Positions 41,856 to 45,908 of a stretch of 45,908 nucleotides of DNA are shown one piece after another. Within the stretch, counting starts at the first letter, position 1. The number at the start of each line of letters is the position of its first letter. The notes beneath the pieces are model-generated. The model ran no database searches and was not told the origin of the DNA. It worked only from the letters and a program-made list of their open reading frames with translations. The position numbers and the translations under genes were made by a program. The DNA is from Bacillota bacterium (lineage in GTDB: Bacteria; Bacillota; Clostridia; Peptostreptococcales; Anaerovoracaceae): the NCBI GenBank assembly GCA_030536355.1, contig JAUNQD010000015.1:1-45908 (forward strand). The letters run 5' to 3'.

Positions 41856-44516
41856 TTACTTTTTCAGCTTGATCTGTATCCATTTTATAAACTGGATCAC
41901 CGGGATATTCAGGAATGCCAGTCCGTATACTGTTGCGATCTGTGCAAATCCCAGAGTTTCCACCTTGAAGATGTGGTCTACTGCCGGTATGCAGAGGACT
42001 GCAGTGATCAGTACTATTCCTATGATATATGCTCCCCACAGGGCCTTGTTATTGAACAATGCCTTAGTGAATACTACAGGTCTGTCAGACTTACAGTTGA
42101 ATCCGTGGAACAGTCTGCTGATACAGAGAGTTCCGAATGCCATTGTACTTCCCAGAAGCGCACTTCCGCCAAGTGCTCCCGCTGTAAACCAACCGTTGAG
42201 TCCCATAAGGAATGCAATAACTGTCATGATACAGATAGACAGTCCACCTATACCTATCTGTGACAGGAATGACTTAGTCAAGATGGATTCATTGGCAGGT
42301 CTAGGCTTCTCGTTCATCAATTCCTTGCTGTGTGGCTCAAGTCCCAGTGCGATTGCCGGTAAGCTGTCAGTAAGCAAGTTGATGAACAGCAGGTGTACCG
42401 GTGCGAATGGTACAGGCAGCGCGAATATGGATGCATATAATACAGTCAGTATTGCTCCAAAGTTTCCTGACAGCAGGAAGAGTATGGAATTCTTGATGTT
42501 CTTATAGATGTTCCTTCCGTTTTCTACTGCCTTGACGATAGTCGCGAAGTTATCATCTGTCAGTACCATGGCAGCTGCATCCTTAGATACTTCACTTCCT
42601 GTGATACCCATGGCTACGCCGATATCTGCCTGCTTGAGAGCCGGTGCATCGTTTACACCATCGCCTGTCATCGCTACGATGTTACCCTTATCCTGCCATG
42701 CCCTTACGATCCTTATCTTATGTTCAGGAGATACTCTGGCATATACAGAAATTTTTTCAACGTATTCACGGAGCTCTTCATCGCTCATATCATCGATGAC
42801 AGCTCCTTCTACAGCTTCCGATTCGTCTTTCAAGATGCCTATCTTCTTGGCGATGGCTGCTGCAGTCACCTTATGGTCACCTGTGATCATTACAGGTTTG
42901 ATACCTGCGCTGATACATTCTGCTACCGCTCCCATGGATTCTTCTCTTGGAGGGTCCATCATTGAGATGAGCCCCAGGAATACCAAATCATCTTCATCGT
43001 CGGTACCCGGCTGGAAGCCTTCGCCGACTTTTTTATATGCGAAGGCCAGGACTCTCAGTCCGTTTCTGGAAAAGTCACTGTTGCACTCTTCTATCGCCCT
43101 CTTATCTTCTTCAGTTATATTTTTGATTCCTTCGGCAGTCTGTATCTTGCTCACTCTGTTCAGCAATACATCTACAGCGCCCTTAGTCATCATTACTGTT
43201 TCTCCCGCATCTGCAGCTTCACCAAATGCTGCTGCCATCTTATTGCAAGTTGACATCAGTTTTCTGTCACTGTCGAACGGTATCTCTCCAACACGTGGGT
43301 TTTCGTTTCTGACCATATCATATGATCTACCCATTTTAACTCCCACATTGATAAGCGCAGTTTCTGTAGGATCTCCTATTTCCTTGCCGTCAGCTATAGA
43401 TGCATCGTTGCACAGCATACTGGCATCAAGGAGCTGAAGTTGTTCAGCCTTGTTAAGATCGATACCGGATGCATCGATCTGCTGTCCGTGAACATAGTAC
43501 CCTTCTACAGTCATCTTGTTCTGAGTCAGAGTCCCTGTTTTGTCTGAACAAATAACAGATACACTTCCCAAGCCTTCTACAGCCTGCAGCTTTCTGATGA
43601 TAGCGTGTTCCTTCGCCATCTTCTGTGTTCCGAATGACAACACGATAGTAACGATAGAGCTGAGTGCTTCAGGGATCGCAGCTACAGCCAAAGCGATAGC
43701 GAACATGAACGCATCACCGATAGGCTCACCTCTGAATACGCTGATACCGAACAGTATTCCGCAGAATATGAGGATAAGTATGGACAGTTTCTTACCGAAA
43801 TTGTCTAAATTCACCTGGAGAGGTGTCTTCTTCTCTGAAGTAGTCTTCAGAAGTGTTGCGATCTTGCCCACTTCTGTTTCCATACCTATAGATGTTACGA
43901 TGAACTCTCCACGACCATAAGTCACGAAACTTCCGGAGTAAACCATGTTGAGTCTATCTCCGAGAGGGGCCTGACCTTCAATGATCGCCGGATCCTTTTC
44001 AACACCTAAGCTTTCGCCTGTAAGTGCACTTTCATCTATCTTCATTCCTGCATTAACTGTGATCCTGCCATCTGCAGGCACGAAATCTCCTGCTTCCAGA
44101 CTAACCAAATCTCCTACTGTTATCTCAGCTGCCGGGATCTTGATAAACTGTCCGTTCCTGAACACCTTAGCTTCAGGTGCAGACATCTTCTTCAAACTGT
44201 CAAGAGACTGTTCTGCTTTAAGAGTCTGTACTGTACCAAGTATGGCATTGATAGTTATAACTACCAAAATAACAATGGTGCTCTCCAAGTCGCCCAACAC
44301 TCCTGATACAATAGCAGCGATTATAAGTATGATTACGAGAAAGTCCTTGAACTGCTCAAGAAAAATCATAAGAGTTGATTTTTTCTTACCCTCAGCCAGT
44401 TCGTTAGGTCCGTATTTGTCTCTGTTTGCCTTTACCTGCTGATCTGTAAGCGGCTCTAGCGAACCATTGATCTGCATCCTGACATCTTGTTCCGACATCT
44501 GATAAAAATCCTTCAT
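41856..44516 (-). CDS. P-type cation ATPase, probable Mn2+ exporter (YoaB/PMR1-like)
   Basis: An 886-residue P2-type ATPase with about ten membrane helices. The phosphorylated aspartate is in CSDKTGTLTQNKM near residue 323. The ATP-domain motifs TGDHKVTAAAIAKKIGI and MTGDGVNDAPALKQADIGVAMG are intact. In helix 4 the motif is PEAL, where calcium pumps usually have PEGL. Helix 5 reads GNFGAI, keeping the site II Asn but lacking the site I Glu of SERCA, so one ion per cycle is likely. The yybP-ykoY riboswitch upstream points to manganese. ATG 44516 follows AAAGGAG; the 9 residues before it are excluded. Confidence 0.9.
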   Translation of the reverse strand: MKDFYQMSEQDVRMQINGSLEPLTDQQVKANRDKYGPNELAEGKKKSTLMIFLEQFKDFLVIILIIAAIVSGVLGDLESTIVILVVITINAILGTVQTLKAEQSLDSLKKMSAPEAKVFRNGQFIKIPAAEITVGDLVSLEAGDFVPADGRITVNAGMKIDESALTGESLGVEKDPAIIEGQAPLGDRLNMVYSGSFVTYGRGEFIVTSIGMETEVGKIATLLKTTSEKKTPLQVNLDNFGKKLSILILIFCGILFGISVFRGEPIGDAFMFAIALAVAAIPEALSSIVTIVLSFGTQKMAKEHAIIRKLQAVEGLGSVSVICSDKTGTLTQNKMTVEGYYVHGQQIDASGIDLNKAEQLQLLDASMLCNDASIADGKEIGDPTETALINVGVKMGRSYDMVRNENPRVGEIPFDSDRKLMSTCNKMAAAFGEAADAGETVMMTKGAVDVLLNRVSKIQTAEGIKNITEEDKRAIEECNSDFSRNGLRVLAFAYKKVGEGFQPGTDDEDDLVFLGLISMMDPPREESMGAVAECISAGIKPVMITGDHKVTAAAIAKKIGILKDESEAVEGAVIDDMSDEELREYVEKISVYARVSPEHKIRIVRAWQDKGNIVAMTGDGVNDAPALKQADIGVAMGITGSEVSKDAAAMVLTDDNFATIVKAVENGRNIYKNIKNSILFLLSGNFGAILTVLYASIFALPVPFAPVHLLFINLLTDSLPAIALGLEPHSKELMNEKPRPANESILTKSFLSQIGIGGLSICIMTVIAFLMGLNGWFTAGALGGSALLGSTMAFGTLCISRLFHGFNCKSDRPVVFTKALFNNKALWGAYIIGIVLITAVLCIPAVDHIFKVETLGFAQIATVYGLAFLNIPVIQFIKWIQIKLKK

Positions 44517-44603
44517 GTTAGATCTCCTTTCATGACTGTTCATGATATATATTATCTGCTCGAATGTCGTTTATTACGCAATTCAGTCCCAAAAATTAAA
44601 TAA

Positions 44604-44644
44604 GAGACTTTTATCACACTAAATAAACGTGCAACAAAAGTCTC
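44604..44644 (-). terminator. Riboswitch-controlled terminator of the P-type ATPase gene
   Basis: GAGACTTTT pairs perfectly with AAAAGTCTC (44604-44612 with 44636-44644). The arm at 44636-44644 is also the 3' arm of the aptamer closing stem, so aptamer and terminator exclude each other. The minus strand continues TTATTTAATTTTTGG. Confidence 0.75.
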
Positions 44645-44727
44645 GCAGTTTCATTACGTACCGGGTGATAACTCACCGCGCTGACGATAGCGTAAACACG
44701 TATAGTGCCTGCTACTCCCCTTTATTG
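44632..44727 (-). ncRNA. yybP-ykoY manganese riboswitch
   Basis: On the minus strand the signature segments AAAGGGGAGTAGC (start near 44723) and GCGAGACTTTT (ending near 44636) are exact. Between them lie GTCAGCGCGGTGAGTTA and CCCGG segments typical of the family. The closing stem pairs CAATAAAG (44727-44720) with CTTTTGTTG (44640-44632). High Mn2+ should stabilise the aptamer, break the terminator and switch on the exporter. Confidence 0.93.
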
Positions 44728-44737
44728 TTAAATTAAT

Positions 44738-44764
44738 AGTATACCAAAATTGTCTACTTGTCAA
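44738..44764 (-). promoter_or_regulatory. Promoter of the Mn riboswitch and ATPase gene
   Basis: The minus strand has -35 TTGACA (44759-44764) and an extended -10 TGgTATACT (TATACT at 44738-44743). The spacer is 15 bp, shorter than ideal but offset by the TG extension. The transcript would start just before the aptamer. Confidence 0.68.
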
Positions 44765-44783
44765 CAATTATCTGAAAATTTAC

Positions 44784-45680
44784 CTACATTTTTTTAACTT
44801 TTCTATCAGGCATCTGTGAAACCAATATGGCTATAAACATCAAACCGCATCCTATGTATTCAGGTACACTTAAAATTTCCTTGAAGAATATCCAGCCTGC
44901 AAGCAGTGAAAATACAGTTTCCAACGAGAGTATAAGGCTTGCCAGACTCGGATCTGTTTCCGTCTGCCCTATGACTTGGAATGTATATCCCAGTCCGCAC
45001 GATATCAAACCCGCGTATAGTATAGGTACAGCACAATCTATGATTGCCTCCATACTTATATCTTCGAATATAAACATAGGTATGACACATGCCAATCCAC
45101 ACACTATGAACTGATAGGAAGACAATTTGACAGGATCGATATTTTGGACGAAATGATCGATAACATGGATATGAGCTGCGGCAGCCACTGCTGCACATAA
45201 CATCATCAGATCTCCGAATGTAAGGCCTGAAGCTCCTTCATAGAGACACAGCATGTACATTCCGGCAAGACCGATCAATACACCTATCCATAAGTTCTTT
45301 CCTGCTTTTTTCCCCAGAAAAATACCCATCACAGGAGTCAATAAAATATAGAGAGCTGTTATGAATCCGGCTTTTCCAACAGTAGTAAAAGGCAGGCCGA
45401 ACTGCTGAAACAGTATTAAGATCATCAATACGAGACCACAGACTACAGAACCAATGATAGTTTCTTTCCTTCCGGCCTCATTTTGTTTTTCTTCAGTTGT
45501 CTTCTTTCTGTCAAGATGCCATATCAAAGGCAGAAGCACAAGTCCACCCATAGTACATCTTATGGCAGTAAAACCAAAAGGCCCCATGTGAGACATCCCT
45601 GCTTTTTGTGCAACTAAAGCACAGCCCCAAATTATTGCTGCCATAAACAGCAGCATATTTCCTTTAGCACTGCGTTTCAT
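44784..45680 (-). CDS. EamA/DMT-family transporter
   Basis: A 298-residue protein with about ten transmembrane helices in two EamA repeats (first about residues 7-130, second about 145-290). The family signatures are LLFMAAIIWGCALVAQKAG at the N-terminus, TALYILLTPVMGIFLGKK near residue 100, and the second-repeat PSLASLILSLETVFSLLAG near 250. DMT proteins export amino acids, nucleosides or other metabolites; the substrate is unknown. GGAGG 8 bases before ATG 45680 fixes the start; the 7 residues upstream are excluded. Confidence 0.88.
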   Translation of the reverse strand: MKRSAKGNMLLFMAAIIWGCALVAQKAGMSHMGPFGFTAIRCTMGGLVLLPLIWHLDRKKTTEEKQNEAGRKETIIGSVVCGLVLMILILFQQFGLPFTTVGKAGFITALYILLTPVMGIFLGKKAGKNLWIGVLIGLAGMYMLCLYEGASGLTFGDLMMLCAAVAAAAHIHVIDHFVQNIDPVKLSSYQFIVCGLACVIPMFIFEDISMEAIIDCAVPILYAGLISCGLGYTFQVIGQTETDPSLASLILSLETVFSLLAGWIFFKEILSVPEYIGCGLMFIAILVSQMPDRKVKKM

Positions 45681-45754
45681 ATAAATCCCTCCGCCAAACA
45701 AATGATTGATAGGCTGATTTTATCATACATTCGCTTATTTCACAAAAAGAAAAA

Positions 45755-45788
45755 ACAACATCCCGTACTGGGATGTTGTCCTTTTTTT
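45755..45788 (-). terminator. Terminator of rpmF
   Basis: A perfect 10-bp stem (ACAACATCCC with GGGATGTTGT, loop of 5). The minus strand continues TTTTTTCTTTTTG and the plus strand CCTTTTTTT. Confidence 0.9.
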
Positions 45789-45815
45789 AATTTGATTTCC
45801 ACTTTGGCCTATGAA

Positions 45816-45908
45816 CTACATTTCTGAAGCAACAACTTCTTTACCATCGTAGTAGTTACAGTTAGGGCAAACTCTATGCGGAAGCTTTGGCTCGTGGCAC
45901 TGTGGACA
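45816..45908 (-). CDS. rpmF: 50S ribosomal protein L32, C-terminal part
   Basis: The last 30 residues of L32, cut by the window edge; the frame is open to 45908. It shows the zinc ribbon of the family as two CxxC pairs, CPQC and CPNC, around HEPKLPHRV, followed by the usual YYxGKEVV ending. The ending ASEM before the stop is short. It is too short for most ORF finders but unmistakable. Its neighbours upstream are outside the window. Confidence 0.93.
   Translation of the reverse strand, partial: CPQCHEPKLPHRVCPNCNYYDGKEVVASEM

Noticed and set aside
1..45908. CRISPR array, prophage, insertion sequence or tRNA
   Set aside because: No repeat-spacer pattern, transposase, integrase, phage gene or cloverleaf was seen on reading both strands.

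Overview
The window looks like chromosomal core DNA from a spore-forming, low-to-moderate GC member of the Clostridia. The evidence is spoIIID and spoVT, an FtsK/SpoIIIE translocase beside rimO-pgsA-cinA-recA, L21-L27-Obg, the radical-SAM pair TIGR03960/TIGR03936, and an arginine deiminase pathway. Gene content would suit an amino-acid-fermenting anaerobe such as the Family XIII (Anaerovoracaceae) group, but that placement is only a guess. I see no prophage, insertion sequence, CRISPR array or tRNA.

Layout. 1-400: two tandem strong promoters and the leader of an rRNA operon that reads leftward out of the window (16S itself is not included). 475-2239: a DUF421/DUF4363 membrane pair, then folT behind a tetrahydrofolate riboswitch. 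2282-7445 (minus): rqcP, hup, a MurJ/SpoVB-type flippase, an MTA/SAH-deaminase-like amidohydrolase and cardiolipin synthase. 7704-8783 (plus): an unknown lipoprotein and spoVT. 8844-16600 (minus): a protein-quality-control cluster, tig-clpP-clpX-lon, followed by engB, a DUF1232 gene, hpt and pduL. 16760-18010: mnmM (plus) and a CYTH-domain gene (minus). 18134-22532 (minus): the arginine deiminase cluster in the order arcB1-arcA-arcC-arcB2, with two very similar ornithine carbamoyltransferases at its ends. 22681-26347 (minus): mbl, a THUMP-domain RNA methyltransferase and a GntR/MocR regulator, joined by two 4-base start/stop overlaps. spoIIID diverges from mbl. 26752-33357 (minus): comEA, the TIGR03936/TIGR03960 pair, an HD protein, a degenerate LytM protein, obg, rpmA and rplU. 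33557-40592 (minus): recA, cinA, pgsA, rimO and ftsK. 40764-41771: asd (plus). 41856-45908 (minus): a Mn-riboswitch-controlled P-type ATPase, an EamA transporter and the 3' end of rpmF.

How the genes work together. Arginine is probably degraded to ornithine, ammonia and carbamoyl phosphate, with ATP made by carbamate kinase. A paired palindrome over the second OTC promoter suggests separate control of that copy. The regulatory sites that can be read are coherent: SOS boxes in the recA promoter, a sigma-E-like promoter for spoIIID, a sigma-G-like promoter for spoVT, a folate riboswitch on folT and a manganese riboswitch on the P-type ATPase.

Most unusual points. (1) The MocR-type regulator next to the arc genes has lost the PLP-binding lysine and several other cofactor contacts. 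(2) Ribosomal protein L21 carries an extra C-terminal Rho_N/SAP-like domain. (3) L27 lacks the cleavable Firmicutes N-terminal extension, and the gene for its protease Prp is missing from its usual place. (4) A degenerate LytM protein sits near the rplU region without a SpoIVFB gene.
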